A stretch of DNA of 64,000 nucleotides, taken from the NCBI RefSeq assembly GCF_023094245.1, contig NZ_JALMEW010000008.1, positions 57,417 through 121,416 of the forward strand. Direction: 5' to 3'. This DNA is from Halomonas getboli (lineage in GTDB: Bacteria; Pseudomonadota; Gammaproteobacteria; Pseudomonadales; Halomonadaceae). The notes under the pieces are model-generated. The model saw nothing but the letters and a program-made list of their open reading frames with translations. It was not told where the DNA came from and searched no databases. Below, one piece after another: positions 47,635 through 56,118 of the stretch; the stretch's first letter is position 1, and each line of letters begins with the position of its first letter. Both the position numbers and the translations under genes were made by a program.

Positions 47635-47665
47635 TCCCGAGCCGGCGTTTCTCCCCTCCGAAACG

Positions 47666-47694
47666 AGAACGCGAGGCCACTGGCCTCGCGTTCT
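47666..47694 (+). terminator. Terminator after the DUF349 gene
   Basis: AGAACGCGAGGCC, loop ACT, GGCCTCGCGTTCT, followed by TCTCCT. Convergent with the reductase gene and usable by both. Confidence 0.85.
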
Positions 47695-47739
47695 TCTCCT
47701 GCCGGACACGGCCTCGTCGGGCCGCCTGTTGTTCTCGGC

Positions 47740-48486
47740 TCAGCCCATGAACTGGCCGCCGTTGATGTCGACGTTGGCGCCGGTGATGAAGCCGGACTCC
47801 TGGTCGGCCAGGAAGACCACCAGACGGGCAATCTCCTCCGGCGTGCCATAGCGCTTCACCGGAATGGTCTCGCGGATCGCCTCGCGCACCTTTTCGGGAA
47901 TCTTCATGATCATGTCGGTGGCGATATAGCCTGGCGACACCGTGTTGACGGTGATGCCCTTGGTGGCGGTTTCCTGGGCCAGCGACATGGTCAGGCCGTG
48001 CATGCCGGCCTTGGCCGCCGCGTAGTTCACCTGGCCGAACTGTCCCTTGCGACCGTTGATCGAGGAAATGTTCACGATGCGCCCGTAGTTCTGCTCGAGC
48101 ATGTCCTCGATCACGCTGCGGCAGGTGTTGAAGACGCTGTTGAGGTTGGTGTCGATGACCTCGCTCCATTGCTCCGAGCTCATCTTCTTCAGGGTGCCGT
48201 CGCGGGTGATGCCGGCGCAGTTGACCAGCACGCTGATCGGGCCATAGGTCTCGCGGATCTCCTTGGCGCCGGCCATGCAGGCATCGAAGTCGGCAAGGTC
48301 CACGCCGGACAGGGCGATATTCTCGTAGCCATCGGCCTTCTGCTGTTCCAGCCAGGCCTTGGCCTTATCGGGATTGTGATATCCAGCGACGACCTGGTAA
48401 CCGGCATCGGCCAGCGCACGGCAGATGGCGCTTCCGATCCCCCCGGTTCCTCCGGTGACCCAGGCTACGGCAGTGGATGTTGTCAT
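47740..48486 (-). CDS. phaB: Acetoacetyl-CoA reductase (PhaB-type SDR)
   Basis: NADPH-dependent reduction of acetoacetyl-CoA to (R)-3-hydroxybutyryl-CoA, the precursor of poly-3-hydroxybutyrate. SDR motifs: TGGTGGIGSAICRAL, NCAGITRDGTLKKM and catalytic YAAAK in GQFGQVNYAAAK. The block SSINGRKGQFGQVNYAAAKA is typical of PhaB rather than FabG. 248 residues, ATG at 48486 with GGGAG upstream. No phaC or phaA in the window. Confidence 0.9.
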   Translation of the reverse strand: MTTSTAVAWVTGGTGGIGSAICRALADAGYQVVAGYHNPDKAKAWLEQQKADGYENIALSGVDLADFDACMAGAKEIRETYGPISVLVNCAGITRDGTLKKMSSEQWSEVIDTNLNSVFNTCRSVIEDMLEQNYGRIVNISSINGRKGQFGQVNYAAAKAGMHGLTMSLAQETATKGITVNTVSPGYIATDMIMKIPEKVREAIRETIPVKRYGTPEEIARLVVFLADQESGFITGANVDINGGQFMG

Positions 48487-48644
48487 TGATGCTCTCCCTG
48501 GTGGTATACAACCTGCGGCCGGGCGCGGCCCGGCCTCTCGAGACAGTCTCGTCTGCCCGGCTGTCATTTTCGTGACAGCCCGCCTCGAGTATGGACCAGG
48601 TCGAGCGGACAACACGAGGCCTCAGGAGGCCGGTCGAGGATGGG

Positions 48645-48672
48645 TTGACGCAGGTCAGGTTCTCTGTATAAT
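48645..48672 (+). promoter_or_regulatory. Strong promoter for initiator tRNA
   Basis: TTGACG, 16-bp spacer, TATAAT (48667-48672), followed by a GC-rich discriminator (ACGCCTCACG), typical of stable-RNA promoters under stringent control. The tRNA begins 14 bp after the -10. Confidence 0.85.
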
Positions 48673-48686
48673 ACGCCTCACGTTGA

Positions 48687-48763
<77 letters not shown>

Positions 48764-48776
48764 AACATAAGAGAAA

Positions 48777-48806
48777 AGCCAGAACCTACGGGTTCTGGCT
48801 TTTTTC
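48777..48806 (+). terminator. Rho-independent terminator of tRNA-fMet
   Basis: AGCCAGAACC, loop TACG, GGTTCTGGCT, then TTTTT. It ends the tRNA transcript 14 bases after the CCA. Confidence 0.95.
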
Positions 48807-48829
48807 GTTTGTGCTGAATGCAGACAACG

Positions 48830-48894
48830 GTCGTCGGGCTCGGCTCTTGATAAGCCCAGGAAGATCATCGGTTCAAGACCGGTTCCCGCTACCA
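48830..48894 (+). pseudogene. Degenerate tRNA-fMet copy 2 (3' half)
   Basis: GTCGTCGGGCTC, then a region altered in the anticodon loop by an insertion of about 9 bases, then ATCATCGGTTCAAGACCGGT and TCCCGCTACCA. The acceptor 5' strand and D-arm are not recognisable, so it cannot fold as a tRNA. The CCA end and following AAACATCAG match the real gene. Confidence 0.85.
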
Positions 48895-48907
48895 AACATC
48901 AGAAAAA

Positions 48908-48935
48908 GTCGATGTCTCAGGACATCGGCTTTTTT
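48908..48935 (+). terminator. Terminator of tRNA-fMet remnant 2
   Basis: GTCGATGTC, loop TCAG, GACATCGGC, then TTTTTT. Same place relative to the CCA as the real terminator but a different stem. Followed by CGTTTGTGCTGGATGC, like the sequence after terminator 1. Confidence 0.9.
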
Positions 48936-48962
48936 CGTTTGTGCTGGATGCCGGCATATCGC

Positions 48963-49026
48963 TCGTCGGCCACGGCGCTTCACAGGCCCGGGAAGGCCAT
49001 CGGTTCATACCCAATCCCAGCCACCA
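48963..49026 (+). pseudogene. Degenerate tRNA-fMet copy 3
   Basis: TCGTCGGCC...GGCCATCGGTTCATACCCAA and CAGCCACCA align with the same 3' portion, with more changes than copy 2. It is about 132 bp from copy 2. No tRNA fold. Confidence 0.7.
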
Positions 49027-49040
49027 AATATCAGAGAAAA

Positions 49041-49067
49041 GTCGATGTCTCAGGACATCGGCTTTTT
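49041..49067 (+). terminator. Terminator of tRNA-fMet remnant 3
   Basis: GTCGATGTC, TCAG, GACATCGGC, TTTTT: the stem is identical to terminator 2, so these two units duplicated more recently than terminator 1. Confidence 0.9.
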
Positions 49068-49090
49068 CGTTCGCCGATTGATAAGCCCCA

Positions 49091-49137
49091 TCGTCGGGCT
49101 CGGCTCTTCACAACCCCGGAAAGGTCATCGGCTCATT
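49091..49137 (+). pseudogene. Truncated tRNA-fMet copy 4
   Basis: TCGTCGGGCTCGGCTCTT, as in copy 2, then CGGAAAGGTCATCGGCTCAT. It breaks off before the acceptor and runs into the stop of the following minus-strand gene. Confidence 0.7.
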
Positions 49138-49141
49138 TTCT

Positions 49142-50212
49142 CTATAACAGCACGCTGCCCCAGCCAAGCAACAGCAACAACGGAAAGAGCCAGCGACACT
49201 GGCGATCGAAGCGCAGCGCGGCCGCCTCGCGATTCGCCGTCACCAGCACTCCGGTAACGATCGCATTAAGGATCGCCAGGAATACCAAGATCGTCGCCCA
49301 CACCACCAGTCGATCGGCGATGGTGAAGTAGCCGAGCCTGGGCAGATAGCCGGACATCGAGAACTGGAAGGCGATCAGGGTCAGCATCGAGGTGGCGCCG
49401 AGCCCGATCTGGAACTCGTAGCGCTGGGGCGGGACCCAGAAGATCGCCCAGGACATCATCACGATGAAGCCCATCGGCAGCACGATCTTGAACACGTAGT
49501 AGCTGGCGATCCGCTCGGCCTCGAGCGTCGCGGTGAAGATGCTGCGCTCCGCGTTGAGCGCCGGCACCGCCTCGATCGCCGCCGCGGTCTCGAGCCCGGT
49601 GATCCGCCAGCCTTCGATGTTGAGCCGCCGAGACAGAAAGGTGCGCTCCGGCATCGGCGTCAGCCTCAGCTGCTCGGGCCCCGACTCCATCGAGCCGATG
49701 CGGAAGTGGAACGCCTGATGATCGAAGGGAAAATCCTGCAGCGGGTGGTAGGTGGAAATACGTCCGCCATAGCGCTGCTGATAGACCACCCGCCCTTCGG
49801 GACCGATCACCACCTGATCGAGCAGATTGGCGCGTCGGGCGGTGAGCGAGAAGGAATTGAACAGCGTGACCTGCGGCCCCCACACCCGCGTGCGCTGAAA
49901 GCGACAGCCCTCCAGCCCCTCGAGCCGCGGGTCGACCCAGGCCAGGGTCAGAATGAAGTCGCCCTCGAGCTGCTGGTTGACGTCATCGATATCGAGCACG
50001 TCGACCACGCCCCAGCCCACCTCGACCGTGGTGGGCGGCCCGTCGGGCTGAGGGCGCTCATCGGTCGGAAGCTCCGGTAGCATACAGAGGCCGGGCGCCT
50101 CGGCGGCATTCGCGACGGCACAGCCCGCCATCAGCAGCAGCGCCAGACATCGGGCCAGCCAGCGTGGCCGCCGACACTCGGCCGAAGCGCCATGAACGAC
50201 GAATCTCCCCAC
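49142..50212 (-). CDS. Prokaryotic pentameric ligand-gated ion channel (Cys-loop receptor family)
   Basis: 356 residues. Signal peptide (hydrophobic core near residues 20-36), then an extracellular beta-sandwich with the family turn HPLQDFPFDHQAFHFRIGSM. Four membrane helices follow: M1 ASYYVFKIVLPMGFIVMMSW, M2 GATSMLTLIAFQFSMSGYLP with the conserved Pro before RLGYFTIADRL, then M3 and M4 at the C-terminal end. It resembles ELIC-type channels; the disulfide of the eukaryotic Cys loop is absent. Start GTG (50212) has GGAGG 7 bases upstream. Ligand unknown. Its stop lies 5 bp after the tRNA remnants. Confidence 0.88.
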   Translation of the reverse strand: MGRFVVHGASAECRRPRWLARCLALLLMAGCAVANAAEAPGLCMLPELPTDERPQPDGPPTTVEVGWGVVDVLDIDDVNQQLEGDFILTLAWVDPRLEGLEGCRFQRTRVWGPQVTLFNSFSLTARRANLLDQVVIGPEGRVVYQQRYGGRISTYHPLQDFPFDHQAFHFRIGSMESGPEQLRLTPMPERTFLSRRLNIEGWRITGLETAAAIEAVPALNAERSIFTATLEAERIASYYVFKIVLPMGFIVMMSWAIFWVPPQRYEFQIGLGATSMLTLIAFQFSMSGYLPRLGYFTIADRLVVWATILVFLAILNAIVTGVLVTANREAAALRFDRQCRWLFPLLLLLGWGSVLL

Positions 50213-50404
50213 GTCGACTCCTCCCTGCCAGCGGCAGACGACAGCGTGCCGCTCGGGGGCACGGCGACGATCGTCTTCCTACCGGCAGCATAGCCGCCAC
50301 CCGCACCGAGCGCCGCGTCCCCGGCGAGCGCCCACGGCCCTTGAAGTCGACGCCTCGGGCCCGCATCTACTGAGCAAACTCATTCCGTTCAAGGCCAGAT
50401 CACC

Positions 50405-51352
50405 ATGCCGATCGTCGATCCCCGTACCGGTGAGCCGCTCACCTCCGACAACCAGGCCGACGCCGCTTCCGGTGCCGCCCAAGGCGGCAGCCAGGTCGCC
50501 CAGCGCGATGACCTGATCATCGACGTCGACCGCAGCAACATCCAGCAGCTGCTCGAGACCTCCATGCAGGTGCCGGTGCTGCTCGACTGCTGGGCGCCCT
50601 GGTGCGAGCCCTGCAAGAATCTGATGCCGGTGCTGGAGAAGCTCACTCGCGAGTATAACGGCGCCTTCCTGCTGGCCAAGCTCAACATCGACGACAACCA
50701 GGACATCGCCGCCCAGCTGGGCGTGCGCTCGGTGCCAGACGTCAAGCTGATCAGCCAGGGCGGCCTGGTCGATCACTTCCAGGGCGCGCTGCCGGAGAAA
50801 CAGATCCGCGAGTGGCTGGGCAAGTACTTCCCCGAGCCCGAGGGCGTGCAGCAGAGCCCCGAGGAGCAGGCCGCCGCCGCACTCGAGGCCGGCGACGCCG
50901 AGACCGCCCGCATGATCTACGCCGAGCTGGTCCAGCAGTGGCCGGATTACGGCCCCTACAAGGTGGAGCTGGCGCGTGCTCTGGTCGCCGCCGGCACGCC
51001 GGACGAGGCCCGCGCGCTGCTCGACGCCCTGCCGCCGGAGGAGCGTGACGCCGCGCCGGCCCGCGGCGTGCGCGCCAGCATCGAGTTCGGTGAGGAGGCC
51101 CCGTCCCGCGAGGCGCTGGCCACCCTGGAAGGGCGCGACGACAGTGAGGCCCAGTACCAGCGCGCCCTGCGCCAGGTGGCCGACGGCCAGTACGAGGCCG
51201 GCCTCGAGGCGCTGCTGGCGCTGATGAAGCAGGACCGCGCCTACGGCGACGATGCTGCGCGCAAGACCCTGCTGCGGGTCTTCGACGCCCTGGGCAACGA
51301 CCATCCGCTGACCGTCGCCTACCGCCGCAAGCTGTTCGCCCTGCTCTACTGA
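50405..51352 (+). CDS. cnoX: Thioredoxin-fold chaperedoxin CnoX (YbbN-like)
   Basis: 315 residues: a thioredoxin domain at about 35-145 with active site APWCEPCKNLMP (C67/C70), then TPR-like C-terminal repeats (ETARMIYAELVQQWPDYGPY, DEARALLDALPPEERDAAPA). CnoX/YbbN binds chlorine-damaged or unfolded proteins and passes them to DnaK or GroEL. E. coli CnoX lacks the first cysteine (SQHC), while this one has a complete CxxC and might be redox active. Preceded by a 192-bp divergent spacer. Confidence 0.9.
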   Translation: MPIVDPRTGEPLTSDNQADAASGAAQGGSQVAQRDDLIIDVDRSNIQQLLETSMQVPVLLDCWAPWCEPCKNLMPVLEKLTREYNGAFLLAKLNIDDNQDIAAQLGVRSVPDVKLISQGGLVDHFQGALPEKQIREWLGKYFPEPEGVQQSPEEQAAAALEAGDAETARMIYAELVQQWPDYGPYKVELARALVAAGTPDEARALLDALPPEERDAAPARGVRASIEFGEEAPSREALATLEGRDDSEAQYQRALRQVADGQYEAGLEALLALMKQDRAYGDDAARKTLLRVFDALGNDHPLTVAYRRKLFALLY

Positions 51353-51370
51353 GCCCGACACGGCCAGCCT

Positions 51371-51410
51371 GACGCCGCCGCCCTTCCCCGGAAGGGCGGC
51401 GGCGGCGCGT
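51371..51410. terminator. GC-rich hairpin between cnoX and the aminotransferase gene
   Basis: CGCCGCCGCCCTT, loop CCCCGG, AAGGGCGGCGGCG. Convergent genes; no T-run on either side, so termination strength is uncertain. Confidence 0.6.
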
Positions 51411-52585
51411 CAGGCCCCCAGCACGCCGTCCAACCGCGCCAGCGCCGCCTCCAGCTGGGTCGCGGTGGTGCCGAAGTTGAGCCGCGCGAAGCCCGGCCGG
51501 CCGAAGGGCGCGCCGTCGGACAGCGCCACACCTGCGCGTTCGAGCAGCGCCCGCTGGGGCGAGGCGGCGCCCTGCAGCGCCGGTGCCTCACGCAGGTCGA
51601 GCCAGGCCAGATAGGTCGCCTCGGGCGGCGTCATCGTCACCCCCGGCCAGCGGGCCACCCGCTCGACCAGCCGCGCCCGATGGTCGCGCAGGGTCTCGAG
51701 CAGCGCCTGACGCCAGGGATCGCCGTGACGATAGGCGGCCTCGGCGGCCACCAGGCCGAGCACGTTGCCGTCCGGCTGCAGCCCCTTGGCCATGGCCGCG
51801 AAACGGCGCCGCAGGCCGGCATCGGGAATCACCGCGCAGGCAGCGGTCAGCCCGGCCAGGTTGAAGGTCTTCGACGGCGCCCACAGCGTCAGGATCCGCT
51901 CGGCGAGCTGCGGATAAGCGGCGGCCAGCGGCCGGTGTCGCGCGCCCTCGTCGAGCATCAGGTCGGCGTGCAGCTCGTCGGAGACCACGATCAGGTCGTG
52001 GCGCTCGACCAGCTCGGCCAGGCCGTCGAGCTCGTCCTCGCGCCACACGCGGCCGGTGGGATTGTGCGGCTGGCACCACAGCAGCAGCCGGGTCTCGGGG
52101 GTGATCGCCGCCTCCAGGGCGTCGAGGTCCAGCCGCCAGTCGTCGCCCGGCGCCGCGGGCGGCCGCATCGCGGCCTGCTGGGCCAGGCGGCCGGTGCGCT
52201 CGGCCACCTGCAGGAAGGGCGGATAGATCGGCGTCACCGTCAGCACGCCGTCGCCCGGCTCGGTCAGCGCCAGGCTCGCCAGGTGCAGCGCCGGCACCAC
52301 GCCCGGCAGCCACAGCTGCCAGCCGGGCTCGATAGCCCAGCCGTAGTGCGCGGCACTCCAGTCGCACAGCGCCTGGCGCAGGCCGTCCGACACCCGGCCG
52401 TAGCCGTAGACGCCGTGGTCGACCCGGGCGCGCAGCGCCTCGATCACCGCCGGCGGCGAGCGGAAATCCATGTCGGCGACCCACAGCGGCAGCACGTCCT
52501 CGCCGTACTGATGCCATTTCTGTGACGGCCAGTCGCCCTCGGGCGGGTGGCGTCGCTCCACGGGCGTGGCAAAATCGAACTCCAT
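51410..52585 (-). CDS. PLP-dependent aminotransferase of MalY/PatB family (cystathionine beta-lyase-like)
   Basis: 391 residues starting MEFDFATPVERRHPPEGDWP. Fold type I; the PLP lysine is in LWAPSKTFNLAGLTAACAV. Other markers: PLWVADMDFRSPPAVIEAL, GVYGYGRVSDGL, CQPHNPTGRVWREDEL and VVSDELHADLML. MalY/PatB enzymes cleave C-S bonds of cystathionine or cysteine conjugates. ATG 52585 is the family start. Confidence 0.92.
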   Translation of the reverse strand: MEFDFATPVERRHPPEGDWPSQKWHQYGEDVLPLWVADMDFRSPPAVIEALRARVDHGVYGYGRVSDGLRQALCDWSAAHYGWAIEPGWQLWLPGVVPALHLASLALTEPGDGVLTVTPIYPPFLQVAERTGRLAQQAAMRPPAAPGDDWRLDLDALEAAITPETRLLLWCQPHNPTGRVWREDELDGLAELVERHDLIVVSDELHADLMLDEGARHRPLAAAYPQLAERILTLWAPSKTFNLAGLTAACAVIPDAGLRRRFAAMAKGLQPDGNVLGLVAAEAAYRHGDPWRQALLETLRDHRARLVERVARWPGVTMTPPEATYLAWLDLREAPALQGAASPQRALLERAGVALSDGAPFGRPGFARLNFGTTATQLEAALARLDGVLGA

Positions 52586-52615
52586 TGCGTTCCCTGCTCC
52601 CAGAGGCCATGAACA

Positions 52616-53062
52616 ATGACTGAAACCATGCCGCAAGGCGGCTTCTATGCCAAGGTACGCCGCGGCCTGCCCGGCCTCATCGCCCGCTGGCAGGAGATCG
52701 GCCGCGACTCGCCGGATCGCCTGGCGCTGATCCTCGCCGAGACCGCCCGGGTGGCCAAGCTGGGCCAGCCGGAAGCCACGCCCGACGCCGCGACCCTCGA
52801 CGCCTGGGCCGATCCCGAGGCGCCTGACGAGGTGCCGCTGTGGGCCGGCCGCACCGCACTGTTCCTGCTGGTGCAGATGCCGGCCCGCCCGCTGCCGGCC
52901 GACGACGCCGAGGCCTGCGCCTGGGCCTACTGCTGGCTGCGCAATCGCGACCCGGACAGCTACGAGGCCGCCCGCGACGCCCTGCCCGAGCACCTTCGCG
53001 AGCCGCTGGACGCCGCCCTCAAGGCCGCCTGGACGGATCGCCAGGGGCTCAGGCTGGTGTGA
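52616..53062 (+). CDS. Hypothetical protein, 148 residues
   Basis: I do not recognise the family. Mostly helical: GFYAKVRRGLPGLIARWQEI, RTALFLLVQMPARPLPADDA, CAWAYCWLRNRDPDSYEAAR. No signal peptide; the hydrophobic stretch is too short for a clear membrane span. Divergent from the aminotransferase gene with only 30 bp between starts. Confidence 0.7.
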   Translation: MTETMPQGGFYAKVRRGLPGLIARWQEIGRDSPDRLALILAETARVAKLGQPEATPDAATLDAWADPEAPDEVPLWAGRTALFLLVQMPARPLPADDAEACAWAYCWLRNRDPDSYEAARDALPEHLREPLDAALKAAWTDRQGLRLV

Positions 53063-53077
53063 CGCCCGCCCGCCACA

Positions 53078-53416
53078 TCAGCGCCGGCGGGCGGCCTTCT
53101 TGGGCTTGAAGCCCGCCGGTTTGGTGGCCAGCCATTCGACGAAAGCACGAACCTCCGGATGCGCCAGCAGCGCCTCCCGGCTGCGATAATGCTCGGCCAG
53201 CTCGCGCTCGCCGAGCACCGCGTGGATATGCTTGTGGCAGGCGTGACACAGCCACAGGATCGCCGTCAGCCGCTCGGCGCGGTCGAAGCGACGCCGATAG
53301 CGCGCCTTGCCGTGCAGGGCGCGGGGAATCAGATGATGCTTGGTCAGCGGCGACGCCCGGCCGCACAGCTCGCAGCCCTCGGGCCGGGGCGGCGGCGACA
53401 GATCGTGTTCGGCCAT
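53078..53416 (-). CDS. HNH-fold protein, small nuclease-like
   Basis: 112 residues. Zinc finger-type pairs CELCG and CHACHKHIH frame the HNH-like HHLIPRALHGKARYRR. Lys/Arg-rich tail (KPKKAARRR). It could be a nonspecific HNH endonuclease, or a domain with only structural zinc. It converges with the gene before it and diverges from the membrane protein gene after it. Confidence 0.8.
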   Translation of the reverse strand: MAEHDLSPPPRPEGCELCGRASPLTKHHLIPRALHGKARYRRRFDRAERLTAILWLCHACHKHIHAVLGERELAEHYRSREALLAHPEVRAFVEWLATKPAGFKPKKAARRR

Positions 53417-53461
53417 GGCTTTCTCCACGACGATACATGCCCCTAGGATAAGGAAAATCAC

Positions 53462-54280
53462 ATGGACGTTCCGCTTACCTGGCAACTGGCCAAGCTCGCG
53501 GTCTCGATCGGCGTGGTGCTCGGCCTGTCGATGATCGCCGAACGCGTCAGCACCCGCGTCGCCGGGCTGCTCTCCGGCTATCCGCTGGGCACCGCCATCG
53601 CGCTGTTCTTCATCGGCCTCGAGCTCTCGCCCGCCTTCGCCGCCGAGAGCGCGGTGCACACCCTGGCCGGCTTCACCGCGACCCTGGCGCTGGGCGGCGG
53701 CTACCTGCTCGGCGGCCGTCGCGACGGCCTGGCGGGTATCGTCCTCGGCACCCTGACCGGGCTCGCCTGCTGGCTGGCCACCAGCCTGGTACTGACCCGG
53801 ATCGACTTCGATCGCGTCACCGGCACCCTGACGACGCTGGTCGCCATCGCCGTGTTCAGCTGGCTCTATCGCCGCGTGCCGGACATCAAGGCCAGCCCCA
53901 AGGGCGGCTTCTCCTGGCCCGCCCTGGCACTGCGCGCCGGCCTCGCCGCGGGCATCATCTTCCTGATCACCGGCCTCGCCCACGTGGTGCCCTCGGCCTG
54001 GGCCGGGGTGATGGCGGCCTTCCCGGTGACCATGTATCCGTTCCTGGTGATCCTGCACCTGACCCAGGGCGCCGCGCCCACCGCCACGGTGATCAAGCAC
54101 TACCCCGCGGGGCTGGGCTCGCTGCTGTGGTACGCGCTGGTGGTCTCGCTGACCTATGACAGTCTCGGCCTGTGGCCGGGCACGCTGCTGGGCTTCGCCG
54201 CGGCCACGCTGTGGCTGCTCGGCTGGACTCGGCTGCAGCGCCTGTGGGCCGAGCGGCGCGCCGCCGCGGCCCGCTCCTGA
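53462..54280 (+). CDS. Integral membrane protein, eight predicted spans, function unknown
   Basis: 272 residues in two repeat-like halves: GLLSGYPLGTAIALFFIGLE and AGVMAAFPVTMYPFLVILHL are similarly placed, suggesting an internal duplication. No signal peptide, no known transporter motif. AAGGAAAA precedes the ATG. Confidence 0.8.
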   Translation: MDVPLTWQLAKLAVSIGVVLGLSMIAERVSTRVAGLLSGYPLGTAIALFFIGLELSPAFAAESAVHTLAGFTATLALGGGYLLGGRRDGLAGIVLGTLTGLACWLATSLVLTRIDFDRVTGTLTTLVAIAVFSWLYRRVPDIKASPKGGFSWPALALRAGLAAGIIFLITGLAHVVPSAWAGVMAAFPVTMYPFLVILHLTQGAAPTATVIKHYPAGLGSLLWYALVVSLTYDSLGLWPGTLLGFAAATLWLLGWTRLQRLWAERRAAAARS

Positions 54281-54327
54281 CGACACCGTCCTGGTGATGC
54301 CTTCCTGACGTCACGCCGGAACGCAAC

Positions 54328-54367
54328 GCGGCCGGGAGGCGTTCGTCGCCTCCCGGCCGCTGTCTTT
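54328..54367. terminator. Terminator between the membrane protein and sulP genes
   Basis: GCGGCCGGGAGGC, GTTCGTC, GCCTCCCGGCCGC, then TGTCTTTA. Convergent genes, probably serves both. Confidence 0.85.
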
Positions 54368-54376
54368 ATCCACGCG

Positions 54377-55897
54377 TTAGGCGGTCACGGCGCGGCGCCT
54401 CAGGCGCCCCTCCACGCGATGCGACATCGTCACGTTGCCGATCATCTCCAGCTCCCCGCCCTGCTGGCGCGCGGCACGCTGCCAGTCGTCCAGCAGCTCG
54501 GCGCAGGCGTGATCGATATAGCGCAGCTGGCCGATGCACAGGCGCAGGTGGGTGTCCGGGCTGACCTCGCCCAGCAGCCGCGCCAGCCTGGGCACGCTAA
54601 GGAAGGTCGCGGTACCCCGCAGGCGCAGCTCGACGCCGCCGTCCTCGCCGGTCTCCCAGCGGGCGCGCAGCCGGGAGGCGCTCCAGGCCAGCTTCAGCAG
54701 CGTCAGGGCGAAGCCCACCAGCACGCCGGTCAGCAGGTCGGTGCAGACGATGCTCAGCGCCGTGGCGAGATAGATCAGCGGCGGCGTGCGGCCGTAGCGG
54801 CCGAGATGGCGGATCGCCCCGACGTCCACCAGCCTGGCACCGGTGTACACCAGCACCCCGCCCAGGCAGGCCACCGGGATGCTCTGCAGCACGCCGGGCA
54901 GCACCACCACCAGCGCCAGCAGCCACAGGCCATGGAGGATCGCCGACAGCCGCGTACGCGCCCCGGCCTGGACGTTGGCCGAGCTGCGCACGATCACCCC
55001 GGTCATGGGCAGCGCCCCGAGCGCGCCGCACAGCATGTTGCCGACGCCCTGGGCCGACAGCTCGCGGTCGAACCGCGCGCGCGGCCCGGCATGCATGCGA
55101 TCGACCGCCGCCGCCGACAGCAGGGTCTCGGCGCTGGCGATGAAGGCCATGGCCAGGGCGGCGACCAGCAGACTCGGATCGGCCAGCGTGCCGAGGTCCT
55201 GCCAGCCGACCCAATCGATGGCCTGGCCGAGATCGTCGGGCAGCGCGACCCGGTCGACCGGCAGCGTCCAGCCGATGCTGGCCAGGGTGACCAGCACCAC
55301 GCCGATCAGCGCGCCGGGCAGGAAGCGCAGCGGCGCCGGCCGCAGGCGCTCCCACAGCCACATGATGGCGATGGTGGCGACGCCGACGGCCCCCGCGACA
55401 GGGGATCCGCTGCCGTTCACCTGCCGCACGGCGTCCCAGGCGGCGCCGGGAAAGGCGATCAGATTGGCCAGCCCCGAGGCCTGCGGCTCGGCGTCGAGCA
55501 TCACGTGCAGCTGCGACAGCACGATGAGGATGCCGATCCCCGCCAGCATGCCGGATACCACCGCCGGGGCGACGATGCGGAACCAGCCGCCGAGGCGCAG
55601 CACCCCGGCCAGGCACTGCAGGGCGCCCGCCAGCAGCAGCACCGGGCCCAGCGCCGCCAGGCCGTGGCTGTTCACCAGGTCGAACACCAGCACCGCGAGC
55701 CCCGCCGCCGGCCCGCTGACCTGCAGCGGCGCTCCGGCCAGCAGGCCGACGACCAGGCCGCCGACGATGCCGGTGATCAAGCCCTTGGCGGGCGGCACCC
55801 CGGAGGCGATGGCGATGCCCATGCACAGCGGCAGGGCAACGAGAAACACCACCACGGAGGCCAGGGCATCGCGTGACAGGAAACGAAAGAGGGTCAT
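54377..55897 (-). CDS. SulP-family anion transporter with STAS domain
   Basis: 506 residues: about 12 spans, starting MTLFRFLSRDALASVVVFLV, with GVPPAKGLITGIVGG as the first family block, ASAETLLSAAAVDRMHAGPR and NMLCGALGALPMTGVIVRSS in the core. The C-terminal STAS domain follows (VELRLRGTATFLSVPRLARL, CIGQLRYIDHACAELLDDW). SulP proteins carry sulfate, bicarbonate or similar anions. ATG at 55897, with GGAGA upstream. Confidence 0.9.
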   Translation of the reverse strand: MTLFRFLSRDALASVVVFLVALPLCMGIAIASGVPPAKGLITGIVGGLVVGLLAGAPLQVSGPAAGLAVLVFDLVNSHGLAALGPVLLLAGALQCLAGVLRLGGWFRIVAPAVVSGMLAGIGILIVLSQLHVMLDAEPQASGLANLIAFPGAAWDAVRQVNGSGSPVAGAVGVATIAIMWLWERLRPAPLRFLPGALIGVVLVTLASIGWTLPVDRVALPDDLGQAIDWVGWQDLGTLADPSLLVAALAMAFIASAETLLSAAAVDRMHAGPRARFDRELSAQGVGNMLCGALGALPMTGVIVRSSANVQAGARTRLSAILHGLWLLALVVVLPGVLQSIPVACLGGVLVYTGARLVDVGAIRHLGRYGRTPPLIYLATALSIVCTDLLTGVLVGFALTLLKLAWSASRLRARWETGEDGGVELRLRGTATFLSVPRLARLLGEVSPDTHLRLCIGQLRYIDHACAELLDDWQRAARQQGGELEMIGNVTMSHRVEGRLRRRAVTA

Positions 55898-56118
55898 GAG
55901 CTTTCTCCACATCCCATGTGAATCAGAAAGACGACGGCGTCGGGCCGATCGCGGCTCCGCCCGCGTCCCGCGGCGTCGAAGCTGGCGTCCTGCCACGCTA
56001 GAAGAGCCCACCTTGCCGGAGGCTGACGACGCCGTTCACGCTGGGTTCATGTCACCATTGACCAAGCGCTTGCTCGGCGGCGATGCTGAAAGGCCGGCCA
56101 TGACCGACGAGGAAGCCC

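Noticed and set aside
48811..49331. Short open frames over the tRNA remnants
   Set aside because: They follow the tRNA-derived repeat and its terminators, so they are not expected to be translated.
53462..54280. Assignment of the eight-span protein to a named transporter family
   Set aside because: No recognisable motif supports any family, so it is left as function unknown.
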